Shown: positions 36,833-46,861 of the stretch, piece after piece | Position numbering within the stretch: position 1 is the stretch's first letter | How the letters are laid out: each line of letters opens with the position of its first letter | Source of the DNA: G963663315 sp963668255 | Lineage (GTDB): Bacteria; Pseudomonadota; Gammaproteobacteria; Arenicellales; Poriferihabitantaceae | Assembly: GCA_965116595.1 (NCBI GenBank) | Contig: OZ220708.1 | Span: 2,649,205-2,713,204 of the forward strand | DNA length: 64,000 nucleotides | Reading direction: 5' to 3' | Notes under the pieces: generated by a model | Databases searched by the model: none | What the model was told of the DNA's origin: nothing | What the model saw: the letters and a program-made list of their open reading frames with translations, nothing else | Made by a program: the position numbers and the translations under genes

Positions 36833-38217
36833 TCAATTATCTTGCCGGGATTGAAAATGTTGTCCGGATCCAGGGCCTGTTTTATCAAACGCATTGTACT
36901 GACTGCGGCGCCGTGTTCCTGCCTGAGAAAATCGAGCTTGCCATAACCAATGCCATGCTCACCGGTACAGGTTCCTTCCATTTCCAGCGCCCGTAAAACC
37001 ATTCTTTCATGCAGGGCTTCGGCCGCACTCACTTCATCCGGATTGTCATGGTCAATCAGCATAACCAGATGAAAATTTCCATCGCCGACATGACCCACGA
37101 TTGGGGCCAGGATTTGTGACTGTTCTATATCAGCCCGGGTTTGCCCGATACAATCCGCGAGACGGGAAATCGGCACGCACACATCCGTAGCCCAGATCTT
37201 TCCCTTCGGATGGAGCGCCTTGTGCGCCCAGGCAGCATCATGACGTGCACGCCACATTCTGTTTCGCTCCTCGGTACTGGTGGTCCATTTGAACTCACTA
37301 CCGCCATTCTGATCGGCAATTTCCTGGGTCAGCACGGCCTGCTCCTCAACACCCTGTTCACTACCATGAAACTCGAAGAACAGGGTCGGCGCCTCGTTGA
37401 AATCTGTCTTCGAATACATATTCAGCGCCTTCATGCTCAGATCATCGAGCAATTCCACACGGGCCACCGGGATGCCATACTGGATCATTTCGATCACGGT
37501 ATTAACCGCACCTTCAACTGATTCGAAATTGCATATTGCCGCAGACATGGATTCCGGCACCGGATACAGCTTGACGGTGAGTTCGGTGAATATGCCCAAT
37601 GTGCCTTCAGACCCTACCATCAATCGGGTCAGGTCATACCCGGCAGAGGATTTTCTGGAACGCCTGGCCGTTCTGATCATCGACCCGTCTGCCAGCACCA
37701 TTTCAATGTTGATCACATTTTCACGCATCGATCCATATCTGACCGCATTGGTTCCCGACGCCCGGGTCGCAGCCATGCCGCCAATGGTTGCATCCGCTCC
37801 CGGATCGATTGGAAAGAACAACCCGGTTCCCTTCAGTGACTGATTCAACTGCCGCCGGGTTACGCCGGGCTGTACGACCACATCAAAATCCTCTGCGTTG
37901 ACCCTGATAATCGAATTCATCAGGCCGCTATCGATACATATCCCGCCCTTCAGCGCCGCTATGTTCCCCTCCAGGGAAGTGCCCGCGCCATGGGGAATAA
38001 TCGGCATCTTGTGCTTGCGGCAGATCTGTACAACCCGTTGCACCTGTTCCGAACTTTCGGGTTGAACCACTGCATGGGGCGGCATTGCAGGATGAAATGA
38101 TTCATCCTTGCCATACTGGCGACAGACCGATTCGGCGGTTTGTATCTGGTCGCCAAAAGTGCGGATCAGCTCATCAAGACCCGCGTCGTAGTTGTAAACC
38201 TCTCGTAATTTAAGCAT
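36829..38217 (-). CDS. FAD-binding oxidoreductase (D-lactate dehydrogenase / GlcD type)
   Basis: The 462-residue protein has the PCMH-type FAD domain: IIPHGAGTSLEGNIAALKGGICIDSG, then TIGGMAATRASGTNAVRYGSMRENV, then YDLTRLMVGSEGTLGIFTELTVKLYP. The C-terminal FAD-oxidase domain has the metal-binding VGHVGDGNFH and the final GEHGIGYGK. This family oxidises D-2-hydroxy acids such as D-lactate or glycolate. The exact substrate cannot be read. It lies four bases after the small thioredoxin-fold gene, within one minus-strand run from smc to alkB. Confidence 0.88.
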   Translation of the reverse strand: MLKLREVYNYDAGLDELIRTFGDQIQTAESVCRQYGKDESFHPAMPPHAVVQPESSEQVQRVVQICRKHKMPIIPHGAGTSLEGNIAALKGGICIDSGLMNSIIRVNAEDFDVVVQPGVTRRQLNQSLKGTGLFFPIDPGADATIGGMAATRASGTNAVRYGSMRENVINIEMVLADGSMIRTARRSRKSSAGYDLTRLMVGSEGTLGIFTELTVKLYPVPESMSAAICNFESVEGAVNTVIEMIQYGIPVARVELLDDLSMKALNMYSKTDFNEAPTLFFEFHGSEQGVEEQAVLTQEIADQNGGSEFKWTTSTEERNRMWRARHDAAWAHKALHPKGKIWATDVCVPISRLADCIGQTRADIEQSQILAPIVGHVGDGNFHLVMLIDHDNPDEVSAAEALHERMVLRALEMEGTCTGEHGIGYGKLDFLRQEHGAAVSTMRLIKQALDPDNIFNPGKIIE

Positions 38218-38221
38218 GGTT

Positions 38222-38506
38222 CTAATTCACTCCTGACTTTTGTTCAAGCGCCAACCGGACTTCATCGCAGTCGAAGAAGTAGTGGCATACCTGTTCGCCA
38301 TTGACGACCAGGGCGGGCACATACTCGCTGTATTTATCATACCATTGCCTGTCGTCATCGACATCCCGCATTCTCACCCGGATATCCGAACCCGGATGGA
38401 AGGTGGAAATATACTCCCGAAGCTCGAAATCCATCTGCTCGCAAAGGTCGCACTCTTCCCGGAAATAGAAAAGTATTTCAACATGATCACTTTCCTGTTC
38501 GCTCAC
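38222..38506 (-). CDS. glutaredoxin/thioredoxin-fold small protein (CxxC)
   Basis: The 94-residue protein belongs to the DUF836-like glutaredoxin family. It starts with a strand, EILFYFREECDLCEQM, containing a CDLC redox motif, and has the cis-proline region YVPALVVNG. It is probably cytoplasmic. The start overlaps the ligA stop by four bases, so the two are translated together. The function is unknown. Confidence 0.82.
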   Translation of the reverse strand: MSEQESDHVEILFYFREECDLCEQMDFELREYISTFHPGSDIRVRMRDVDDDRQWYDKYSEYVPALVVNGEQVCHYFFDCDEVRLALEQKSGVN

Positions 38507-40824
38507 GGGCTCAAATCCGCTCCGCTACTGTTTGCAGTAGAACCGGGGGAATTGACCATGTTTAAAAATTGTTGTTCATCCAGTATTTCAATCCCCATCT
38601 TTACGGCTTTGACTGCCTTGGAACTGGTATCCGTCGCCGCTATCACATAATCCGTGCTTTTCGTGATTTGGCTGCCGACCCTGGCGCCCATCGACTGCAA
38701 CAGGGACGCCGCTTCGGCCCTCGGCATGCTCATCTTTCCTGTAAGTACCACAGTCTTGCCCGAAAATACACTATCGCCCGCTACGGCTGTTTGCTCAGGG
38801 GCTGGCCACGAAACCCCCGCATCCCGCAGTTTTTTTACTACCGCACAGTTATGAGGCTGCTCAAAAAAAGTCACGATACTGTTTGCGACCAACGGGCCGA
38901 CATCCGGAATCTCCTGCAATCGATCCATTGAAGCCTGCTCTATCTGTTCCAGCGAGTCCAGATTGTCTGCCAGGGTTTCTGCGGTCGTCTCTCCGACCAA
39001 TGGAATTCCGAGAGAATACAAAAAACGCGCAAGAGTTGTAGTTTTGCTTTTTTCGAGCGCCCTGGACAGATTCGTTGCCCATTTGGATTTACCCAGGTAC
39101 ATCGACTCCAGCTCTTCAATCGATGCTCCGCGGCGCTGTTTATCCACCATCTCACGAATGCGCGGCTGCTCAAAATAAGTCACGATATTGCTGGCGACTG
39201 CCGGACCTATATCCGCAATCTTTATCAGTTGGTCTTTCGAAGCCTGTTCTATCTGCTCCAGGGATCCAAACTTGTCCGTCAAAGCTTCTGCGGTCTTGTC
39301 TCCGACCATTGGAATTCCAAGAGAACTCAAAAAGCGTGCAAGGGTTGTAGTTTTCTTCCGGTACATCGATTCAATATCTTCTATCGACACCCGATATAAG
39401 TCGGACACATCTTCAATCACCCTGTTCAAAACCAGCCAATCCACCAGTTTTTCGCCCAGCCCTTCGATATCCATGGCTTTTCGACTGGCAAAATGCTTGA
39501 TACTTTCTTTTTTCTGCGCCTCGCAAACCAGCCCACCGCTGCAACGGGCAATGATTCCTTCTCCATCGTAAACGACAGGAGACGCGCATACCGGGCAGAA
39601 GTCCGGAAATTCGAACGGCCTGGATTCTTCCGGTCGAGCGGACAGTTCTACCGATATTACTTCCGGAATCACGTCTCCGGCACGCCTTACAATAACGCTG
39701 TCGCCGACTCTGACATCCAGGCTCTGGATTTCCCTGCGATTATGCAGCGTCGCATTGGATACGGTGACCCCACCGACAAAAACCGGCTTCAATCTGGCTA
39801 CCGGGGTAATAGCGCCGCTGCGACCTACCTGAAGTTCAATATTTTCAACCGTAGTCATTTCCTCCTGGGCAGGAAATTTATGCGCGATGGCCCAACGAGG
39901 GGCTTTGGCAGTAAAACCCAGCCTGTTTTGCCAGTCAATCCGTGAAACCTTGTAGACAACACCATCAATATCAAAAGGCAGTGTGGATCGAAGCTCAAGC
40001 ATTTCCTGATAATAGGACAAGCACCCCTGTACCCCTTTGACCAGGCGATGCAAATCCGTGACCGGCAAACCAAAATTGCGAATCTTCTGCAACGCTGAGA
40101 AATGCGTCTCGGGATACGGCATTCCGTCAACCTGCCCGAAAGAATAGCAGTACAACTGTAGTCGACGCGATGCAGTCACTGCAGGGTCGAGCTGTCGCAG
40201 CCCGCCTGCAGCCGCATTGCGGGGGTTTACGAATACTTTCTGGTCGGCTTCCCGCCGGGCCTTGTTCAGTATCCCGAAGTCAGCCCTGCTGATGAATATT
40301 TCACCTCTCACCTCAAGAACCCCGGGGATATTCTCGCCCTGCAAACGGGTTTTGTCGTGTAATACCTTCCGCATGTTCAGCGTAACATTCTCTCCCTTGC
40401 GGCCATCACCCCGGGTTGCCGCCTGTACCAACCAGCCTTTTTCATACCTCAGGCTGACTGCCAGGCCATCCAGTTTTGGTTCGGCCACATATTCCACCTC
40501 TGTGGCTTGTGAATCCGTCAATTCCCTGACCCTGCGATCAAAATTCTCAATTTCTCCTTCAGCAAACGCATTCCCGAGTGAAAGCATCGGTAGGGCGTGA
40601 ACTACTTCAGAAAAAGTTTTAACAACAGACCCACCCACTTTTTGAGTCGGTGATTGTGCAGATATGTATTGTGGGTATCGCTCTTCCAGATCTTCCAGGG
40701 ATTTGATCAGGCGATCATAAAGACTGTCAGATATTTCCGGATCATCCAGGTCATAATATCGATAATTGTGATACTCCAGTTGTTCCCGCAACTCCTGAAT
40801 TTGATGTTGTGGATCTTTCGACAT
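38503..40824 (-). CDS. ligA: NAD-dependent DNA ligase LigA with duplicated HhH region
   Basis: LigA seals nicks in replication and repair. The adenylation motif is EPKLDG (active lysine 117). The four zinc cysteines are at 410, 413, 428 and 434. A C-terminal BRCT domain covers about 684-760. The protein has 773 residues, about 100 more than E. coli LigA (671). The excess is a tandem copy of the helix-hairpin-helix region: residues 481-568 and 569-657 are alike (TTTLARFL-SLGIP, SLEQIEQAS, GP-VA-SIVT-FEQP). The second copy keeps the canonical form; the first lacks the ~15-residue segment before KTTTLARF. Confidence 0.94.
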   Translation of the reverse strand: MSKDPQHQIQELREQLEYHNYRYYDLDDPEISDSLYDRLIKSLEDLEERYPQYISAQSPTQKVGGSVVKTFSEVVHALPMLSLGNAFAEGEIENFDRRVRELTDSQATEVEYVAEPKLDGLAVSLRYEKGWLVQAATRGDGRKGENVTLNMRKVLHDKTRLQGENIPGVLEVRGEIFISRADFGILNKARREADQKVFVNPRNAAAGGLRQLDPAVTASRRLQLYCYSFGQVDGMPYPETHFSALQKIRNFGLPVTDLHRLVKGVQGCLSYYQEMLELRSTLPFDIDGVVYKVSRIDWQNRLGFTAKAPRWAIAHKFPAQEEMTTVENIELQVGRSGAITPVARLKPVFVGGVTVSNATLHNRREIQSLDVRVGDSVIVRRAGDVIPEVISVELSARPEESRPFEFPDFCPVCASPVVYDGEGIIARCSGGLVCEAQKKESIKHFASRKAMDIEGLGEKLVDWLVLNRVIEDVSDLYRVSIEDIESMYRKKTTTLARFLSSLGIPMVGDKTAEALTDKFGSLEQIEQASKDQLIKIADIGPAVASNIVTYFEQPRIREMVDKQRRGASIEELESMYLGKSKWATNLSRALEKSKTTTLARFLYSLGIPLVGETTAETLADNLDSLEQIEQASMDRLQEIPDVGPLVANSIVTFFEQPHNCAVVKKLRDAGVSWPAPEQTAVAGDSVFSGKTVVLTGKMSMPRAEAASLLQSMGARVGSQITKSTDYVIAATDTSSKAVKAVKMGIEILDEQQFLNMVNSPGSTANSSGADLSP

Positions 40825-40836
40825 CTGGGCATGACG

Positions 40837-42285
40837 CTAGAACAATCTCATCGCCTCTTCACTTCCGCATGCAATTCCCAGGTCTTCCATTTCCTTTGCG
40901 ATTTTTTCGATTGATGCCCTGTTTTGATCTACATATTTCTGTGACAAAGTATGATGATTGGGGACAGCGGCGTTGCCTTTGATTCGTGCCGCGCAGGCTT
41001 TGGCTGTATCTGACATTTCTGCAAAAACCACTCCCGGGGAGCGGTTCAAGACAGGTTTTGTAAATAATGTCACTCCCCGTATCTGCATTTCCTTCATGTT
41101 ATCGAAATCAAACACTCCGGTCCTGCTCATATTGGCCAGATAATATAGATTGATCTTTTTCTTGTTGACCAGTTGATTGCGGACAAAAAATCCTTCAGGA
41201 GACTGCTCAAAACCGAGTTGAGACGCACATCGATTTATAGTTAATCCATCAAAGTACTCCGATACCACCGGCTTGACATGGATGACGAATACAGACTCAT
41301 AATGACGAATGAAATCTGCAATCGCCTCGCCTTGCTTCAAGGCGCTCTCAACCGGGGCCATAAGCGTGAAATCATAACCAACGCCTTTCGCCAGTTTCTC
41401 TGCCAGGGTTATAAACCGATCCAGGTCTTCCCGGCTGACCGGGCCGGATTTATCAGCCAGTTGCAACGTAATAATCAAATCACCAAAACGTCCACCCTCA
41501 GCTTCCTGCTCAAGCACGCACCAATCCCTTTGCGGGATTTTGTGGCCGAAGATCTGGTGTCGCTTGGTAATCAGGCTGGCCCCATCACGATACTGTGCAA
41601 GAACCGACTCTCTACCGACATCCCGTTTACCTATCAACTTTATCCAGTAGTCGATTTGGCTGACCCTGACAAATCCTTCTATCTCCGGGTATTGATACTG
41701 GCTTGAGGACCCCTCCCGTGGTGAATCAGAGTCTTGCAGGCCATGCGAATCTCCCTGATCGACATTGTCTCCGGGATCATCTGCTTCCACCTTATTGCTT
41801 CCCCGCCCGGTTAACGAAGCCTCAGTAAGACCATCACCTGGATCTGATTGACCGTTGCCAGGATCATGACCGGATTGGTCATGCTTATCAGCCTGATACT
41901 GACCGACAATATCAGTGTCGGGCAATACCGGAATCGAGTCCGCCGAATCCGGATCCGTCGGATTTACGGTTTCATCATGATCCGGTCGACGATGATCATT
42001 GCCATCGGGGCTTACCCCGAACAGAACCTCCGTCTCTGTCAGGTAGGCCAGGTCATCTTCACTGAAATTCGGCTCATTTTGACTCGACCTGTCCATGTTG
42101 GGGCTGGTTGAAGACCCGGATTGCTTCCTGCGTCCAAACAGGTTTCTTCCTGGCGATTTTTCCCCGTGCATGGTTTTACCCTGCGCGCTTTTCCTCTCCA
42201 TGAATTTAGAAATAATATAGATCAAAAGAATTATGACAATGCCAATGACGGCAAGTGTAACGACAAGTGTGGATTGCGGACTCAC
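40837..42285 (-). CDS. zipA: cell division protein ZipA
   Basis: ZipA anchors the FtsZ ring to the inner membrane. A single N-terminal membrane helix (about residues 7-27) is followed by a long acidic, proline- and asparagine-rich linker. A C-terminal FtsZ-binding domain covers about residues 340-470 (VIHVKPVVSEYFDGLTI, GVFDFDNMKEMQIRGVTLF). The 482-residue length reflects a long linker. The GTG start overlaps the smc stop (GTGA). The smc-zipA-ligA order is typical of Gammaproteobacteria. Confidence 0.92.
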   Translation of the reverse strand: MSPQSTLVVTLAVIGIVIILLIYIISKFMERKSAQGKTMHGEKSPGRNLFGRRKQSGSSTSPNMDRSSQNEPNFSEDDLAYLTETEVLFGVSPDGNDHRRPDHDETVNPTDPDSADSIPVLPDTDIVGQYQADKHDQSGHDPGNGQSDPGDGLTEASLTGRGSNKVEADDPGDNVDQGDSHGLQDSDSPREGSSSQYQYPEIEGFVRVSQIDYWIKLIGKRDVGRESVLAQYRDGASLITKRHQIFGHKIPQRDWCVLEQEAEGGRFGDLIITLQLADKSGPVSREDLDRFITLAEKLAKGVGYDFTLMAPVESALKQGEAIADFIRHYESVFVIHVKPVVSEYFDGLTINRCASQLGFEQSPEGFFVRNQLVNKKKINLYYLANMSRTGVFDFDNMKEMQIRGVTLFTKPVLNRSPGVVFAEMSDTAKACAARIKGNAAVPNHHTLSQKYVDQNRASIEKIAKEMEDLGIACGSEEAMRLF

Positions 42286-45200
42286 TGCGCCACCATCTCC
42301 ATTGCCTGACCCACGTCCACCGAAACCAGCCGCGATACTCCTGCTTCCTCCATCGTAACTCCGACCAGAAGGTCCATGGACGCCATGGTAATTTTATTAT
42401 GGGTAATAACAATCATCTGACTTTTATTTGCAAGGGCTTTGAGTGTCTCACAATATCGATCAACATTGGCATCGTCCAGGGGCGCATCCACCTCGTCCAG
42501 CATGCAAAATGGCGCCGGATTCAATTCAAACAATGAGAATAACAACGCCACTGCTGTCAATGCCTTCTCTCCTCCCGATAAAAGGTGAATATGACTGTTT
42601 CTTTTCCCTGGCGGTCTTGCCATTACACCAATTCCGGCAGTAAGAAGATCATCGCTGGTCAAGAACAATTGTGCCCTGCCGCCACCAAACAATTTCGGGA
42701 AAAACCGGTTGAAACCTGCATTGATTGTATCAAAAGTTTGCTTGAATCTGGACCGGGTTTCACGATCAATTTTCTGGATTACCCTTTCCAGAGTATTCAA
42801 CGCCTCGGTCAAATCTTCACGCTGCTTGCATAAATACTCCATGCGTTCGCTTTGTTCATTGAATTCCTCTATCGCAACCAGATTAACGGGACCAATCCTG
42901 GCAACTTTTGTCTCAATATCCGCCAGTTTCACCTGCCAGTCCTCTACGCTTGCATCCTCGGGTAAATGCTCCCTGCACGCCTCAATGTTCCACTCCTGGC
43001 TGTCAATCGTTTCAACCATGGCATCCCGGCGAACCAGCGCTTCCTGTCTGACCAGCTTTTGCTGGTCAAGTATTGCTCTCGCTTCATCTACACGACCTGC
43101 CTGCCCGGCTCGCAATTTATTTGCATGATCAATTCTGTTGTCAAGACTCGACACCAGATCCCCGGAAGCGGAAAACAGTTTGTCGGTTTCCAGTTTCTCC
43201 TGCAATAGTTGGTCAAGATTTCTTTCCAGTTCCGAAATTGATTCACCCTGGGATGAGTCAGGCTGCCTCAATTCAGATAACCTTGATTCAGTCCGCGCCA
43301 GATCATCTTCAAAACGCTGGATATTCCCCCTGACCGCATCGGCATCCGCCTCGAGCCTTTGATGAATCAATGCCCTGTTGTAATGCTTCTCCCTTATCTC
43401 ATCGAGCATACTCCTCTTTTCTGCGACTTCGCCACTGAGTTGATCCCGCCTGTGGATCAATTTTTTCCGCCTCTGATCAAAACTTCTGGTTTTAATCAAC
43501 GCTGCTTCAAATAATGTCCCGGCATTTTTTATTTCTGCATCCTCGTCTTTAATTTGTGTTTCCAGTTCACTAAGCTCACTGCCTAATTTCCTGAGATGTT
43601 CACAAGCTTCAAGATACCGGGTTTCCTCCCTGCCAAACTGGTTTTGCACGGCCGTCAAATCCGAGCGCAGATCAATCAGGGCGCTGCGCCGGGATTCCAG
43701 TTCAGCTTCTTTTTGATTGCGATGACTGTCCAGCGATGCAATTTCTTTTTCTTCCAACTCAAGCCGGTCAGCAATGGGTTGCTTTTTATCCAGCAGTTGA
43801 ACAATTTCATCTTCTCTTACCAGTACCCCGGTCTCAATTTGACTTTGACTGGCAAAGCTGACCCAATTGGCGCCAATCATCTCACCCTGGCGGGTAACGA
43901 TGCATTCTCTTCCCGTCAACTGGTGGCGGAAGCTCAATCCTTCCTCAAGTGATTCAACAATATAGACTCCCGCAATCAAACCTGCCACATCCGAAGCGCC
44001 TGCAATGATCTTGTCCGACAATGCCTGTAATGAAACCTGGCTGACGGGGTGATTCGGGGAAGTATCAACTGCGGCTGTAATAACGGAAAAACCACTGTCA
44101 GGGCGGTTAGCAAACAATTCAGTGGATATGTCATCAGTGCATAAAGCATTCAAATATTCATTCAATACCCTGTCTGCTGCCCGTTCCCACCCATCGGCGA
44201 CTTTTATTCTGTTTGCCAACCTGGGAACACGGCCAAGGCCGTTTTCTGTCAACCAGTTATCGATGCCTTCACTATCAGCGCCCAGACTGGCTTCCTGAAT
44301 CTCCTGCAACGACTGCAACCGGGATACGACCTCCTGAAGCCCGGTTCGCAGATCAGCCGCCACTTCCCGCTTTTGTTCAATCCCGGCGTAAACCTGTTTT
44401 AATTCCAATTCAAACAGGTTGATTTGTTTTTCCGCCTGCTCATGATTCCGCTCCATGTCTTCGGCTTCAGACCGCAGGGAATCAATATCGGTTGATGAAA
44501 TCTGCCCGGATAGCAGTGTGATCTGCTCATTCAGCCTGGCTTTACCCTGTTCTGTACGCACCCGCTGCTGCTGAATATGGTCAATCCTGGATTTTTGTAT
44601 TTCAGCCTGTTGCGCAGGTACCCTGGATTGCACATCGAGAGTTTCGATTTCCGCCAGGCATTCGAGCAGGATTTTCTCGGAGTTGGTCAGTTGATCTTCC
44701 GCATCTGTCAGGCTCTCCTGAAAAGCGTCGGAATCCGGGCGCATCGCATCCAGGCTTTTTTGCAGGGCAATGCCATTTTGTGTTTCCGAATCGATTTTCT
44801 GTTGATGACCAATTCTGGACACTTCCAGTCGTTCCATTTCTTCTTTTTCCCGCTGTATATTTTCTCTCCGGTATTCAATACTTTGTTCCAGATTCGAGAT
44901 TTTCGCACCCGCCTGGTAAAACTCCTGCTGGATCTGATTGAATTTTTCATGGGCATCCGATTGCTGCTTGCGAAGCGATTCAACCATTGCTTCTGTTTCG
45001 CGTTGATTAGCCAGGCATCCCTGCAGCGTGTTTTCATGTTTCGCAGTCAAACGATCCTGCTCCAGCAGTTGGTTGTTCAACCTGTCCAACATCAGGACGT
45101 TTAATTGGCCCCCGATCTCATGTTCTTCGGATTTGAGGGCCTTGTATCGTTCGGCAGCAGAAGATTGCCTCTTCAAACGGCTCAACTGCTTGCCAAGTTC

Positions 45201-45797
45201 ATTCTCGATATCCGCAACCCGGTCCAGGTTTTCCCGGGTATGCACAATGCGAATTTCGGTTTCCCTTCGCCGATCCTTGTATCTGGATGTACCTGCCGCT
45301 TCTTCCACAAACACCCGCAGGTCTTCAGGGCGGGCTTCTACAATGCGACTGACCATACCCTGCTCGATAATCGAATAGGAGCGCGAACCCAGACCCGTAC
45401 CCCGAAACAGGTCGAGCACATCCTTGCGGCGGGTTTTGATATTGTTGATCAGGTAAATGGATTGATCGTCCCGGGTCAACGTTCGTTTTACCGATATTTC
45501 TGAAAACTGTCCGTAATGGCCGGGAACAAATCCATCCTGATTGTCAAAAATCAACTCCACTGATGCCTTGCCGACCGGCTTGCGAGCGGACGAGCCATTG
45601 AAAATGATATCCGCCATATTGTCACCGCGCAGCGTCTTGGCTGATGTTTCTCCCATCACCCAGCGTACCGCATCAATGACATTGGATTTCCCGCAACCGT
45701 TCGGCCCTACAATTCCTACCAGATGGGATGGTACGCGTATATCCGTCGGGTCGACGAAAGACTTGAATCCCGATACCAGTAATTTTTTAAGCCGCAT
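42282..45797 (-). CDS. smc: chromosome segregation protein SMC
   Basis: SMC is the coiled-coil ATPase of bacterial condensin. The N-terminal head has Walker A GPNGCGKSN at about residues 32-40. Two long coiled coils flank a hinge at about 510-660. The C-terminal head has the signature LLSGGEKALTAVALLF and Walker B PFCMLDEVDAPLDDANVDRY. The 1,171-residue frame is uninterrupted. Presence of SMC with no MukB in view is usual for gammaproteobacteria outside the enteric group. It heads a minus-strand run of smc-zipA-ligA. Confidence 0.96.
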   Translation of the reverse strand: MRLKKLLVSGFKSFVDPTDIRVPSHLVGIVGPNGCGKSNVIDAVRWVMGETSAKTLRGDNMADIIFNGSSARKPVGKASVELIFDNQDGFVPGHYGQFSEISVKRTLTRDDQSIYLINNIKTRRKDVLDLFRGTGLGSRSYSIIEQGMVSRIVEARPEDLRVFVEEAAGTSRYKDRRRETEIRIVHTRENLDRVADIENELGKQLSRLKRQSSAAERYKALKSEEHEIGGQLNVLMLDRLNNQLLEQDRLTAKHENTLQGCLANQRETEAMVESLRKQQSDAHEKFNQIQQEFYQAGAKISNLEQSIEYRRENIQREKEEMERLEVSRIGHQQKIDSETQNGIALQKSLDAMRPDSDAFQESLTDAEDQLTNSEKILLECLAEIETLDVQSRVPAQQAEIQKSRIDHIQQQRVRTEQGKARLNEQITLLSGQISSTDIDSLRSEAEDMERNHEQAEKQINLFELELKQVYAGIEQKREVAADLRTGLQEVVSRLQSLQEIQEASLGADSEGIDNWLTENGLGRVPRLANRIKVADGWERAADRVLNEYLNALCTDDISTELFANRPDSGFSVITAAVDTSPNHPVSQVSLQALSDKIIAGASDVAGLIAGVYIVESLEEGLSFRHQLTGRECIVTRQGEMIGANWVSFASQSQIETGVLVREDEIVQLLDKKQPIADRLELEEKEIASLDSHRNQKEAELESRRSALIDLRSDLTAVQNQFGREETRYLEACEHLRKLGSELSELETQIKDEDAEIKNAGTLFEAALIKTRSFDQRRKKLIHRRDQLSGEVAEKRSMLDEIREKHYNRALIHQRLEADADAVRGNIQRFEDDLARTESRLSELRQPDSSQGESISELERNLDQLLQEKLETDKLFSASGDLVSSLDNRIDHANKLRAGQAGRVDEARAILDQQKLVRQEALVRRDAMVETIDSQEWNIEACREHLPEDASVEDWQVKLADIETKVARIGPVNLVAIEEFNEQSERMEYLCKQREDLTEALNTLERVIQKIDRETRSRFKQTFDTINAGFNRFFPKLFGGGRAQLFLTSDDLLTAGIGVMARPPGKRNSHIHLLSGGEKALTAVALLFSLFELNPAPFCMLDEVDAPLDDANVDRYCETLKALANKSQMIVITHNKITMASMDLLVGVTMEEAGVSRLVSVDVGQAMEMVAQ

Positions 45798-45904
45798 TCA
45801 ATCGAGTACTGAGTAATTGTGCTCTGTTCTGAGATAAAACCAACAGTACCGTGCAACTGGGACGGTTGCTGCCTGTGCCAGGGATGGCAGAGGAACCCGG
45901 ATTA

Positions 45905-46615
45905 TTACATTATGGGTCGCATGGCAATAGCGATCCCCATCTCGATTTCATGAATTGCCTGCGACACCGCCTGACCAATCAAATCCAGTTTGCGCACCTG
46001 CTTGAGACGCGGCGCAATGTTTTCCTGTTCCCTTGCGGAAAACATCTCTCTGAACAGTCCGCAGACGTCGGCAAGGCAGATGATGACAATGTCTCTCGGG
46101 TCGGGGATCACGTCGCTGAACAACACCTCCATGATCCGCAGTTTCACCTCCCGCTCTGCCTCACCATCAACGGTCGGGTAGCGCCGCGACTTGAACACCC
46201 ACAGGAAACGGTCATCCTGTTCCTCAAGGATACCGCGGGCTACCAGACGTTTAAGACCTGTTTCGCGGATTTGCCCGGCATCCTCTGCCGCCCGTTTGAC
46301 CCAGTAGAGGGCATCGTGCGTCTCAAGTTCCTCGGCAGTACGGTCGTCGCTGTCAACAAATCTTTGAAACCATTCTCTCGTCTCGGCAGTCTGCCCGATT
46401 CGGGCAAGTGTAGGGTCGAGCAAATCGTCTCCGACCGGGGTCGAATCGATCAATATAAGCCGATCCAGGTCGGTGTCGATTCGATTCTCCAGCGCCAGGT
46501 CCATCAACACTGCACCCGCGAGAGCGCACTGCAGAGATGTCTCCGACACCCGCAAGAACTCCCCGCCTTCATCATCAAGCAGGAGCAACATTATTTCCTC
46601 AGCAAATCTCAACAT
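45905..46615 (-). CDS. GPP34 (GOLPH3/Vps74-like) family protein
   Basis: The 236-residue protein starts LRFAEEIMLLLLDDEGGEFL, the hallmark of the GPP34 family. The rest is helical, with SLQCALAGAVLMDLALENRI and a GLKRLVARGIL segment near the phosphoinositide-binding hairpin of eukaryotic GOLPH3. Bacterial members are most familiar from Actinobacteria; their role is not well defined. The ATG at 46615 has GAGGTG 9 bases upstream. The gene is isolated, 107 bases downstream of the smc start on the same strand. Confidence 0.75.
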   Translation of the reverse strand: MLRFAEEIMLLLLDDEGGEFLRVSETSLQCALAGAVLMDLALENRIDTDLDRLILIDSTPVGDDLLDPTLARIGQTAETREWFQRFVDSDDRTAEELETHDALYWVKRAAEDAGQIRETGLKRLVARGILEEQDDRFLWVFKSRRYPTVDGEAEREVKLRIMEVLFSDVIPDPRDIVIICLADVCGLFREMFSAREQENIAPRLKQVRKLDLIGQAVSQAIHEIEMGIAIAMRPIM

Positions 46616-46621
46616 CACCAA

Positions 46622-46861
46622 ATCACCTCATTAGTTGGGTATACCGAGTCGAATCGGCGCAACGAAAATGAAAGTATAAGACACTTGCTGATCCAGTTCA
46701 AATACAAAAAACAGGCTTGCCTGAACATTGTGCAAAGAGGTTCTGTAAAAACAGTTCATTATACTTAATGCATTATCACTGCAATGCCATTACACTACGC
46801 GCCCTTGAGCAGGTCATGCCCGTCATGCCCGCCATGACTCCCAAATCCGCCCTTTCCCGAT
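46622..46861. other. divergent region between GPP34 gene and deaD
   Basis: The deaD leader would start here. A TATACT (46755-46760 region) may be a -10 element; CAGGC-TT-GCCTG (about 46711-46722) is a short perfect palindrome; GTCATGCCC is repeated next to the deaD start. No gene is seen. Confidence 0.35.

Noticed and set aside
45851..46768. A 305-codon plus-strand ORF
   Set aside because: It is antisense to the GPP34 gene and has no recognisable motif.
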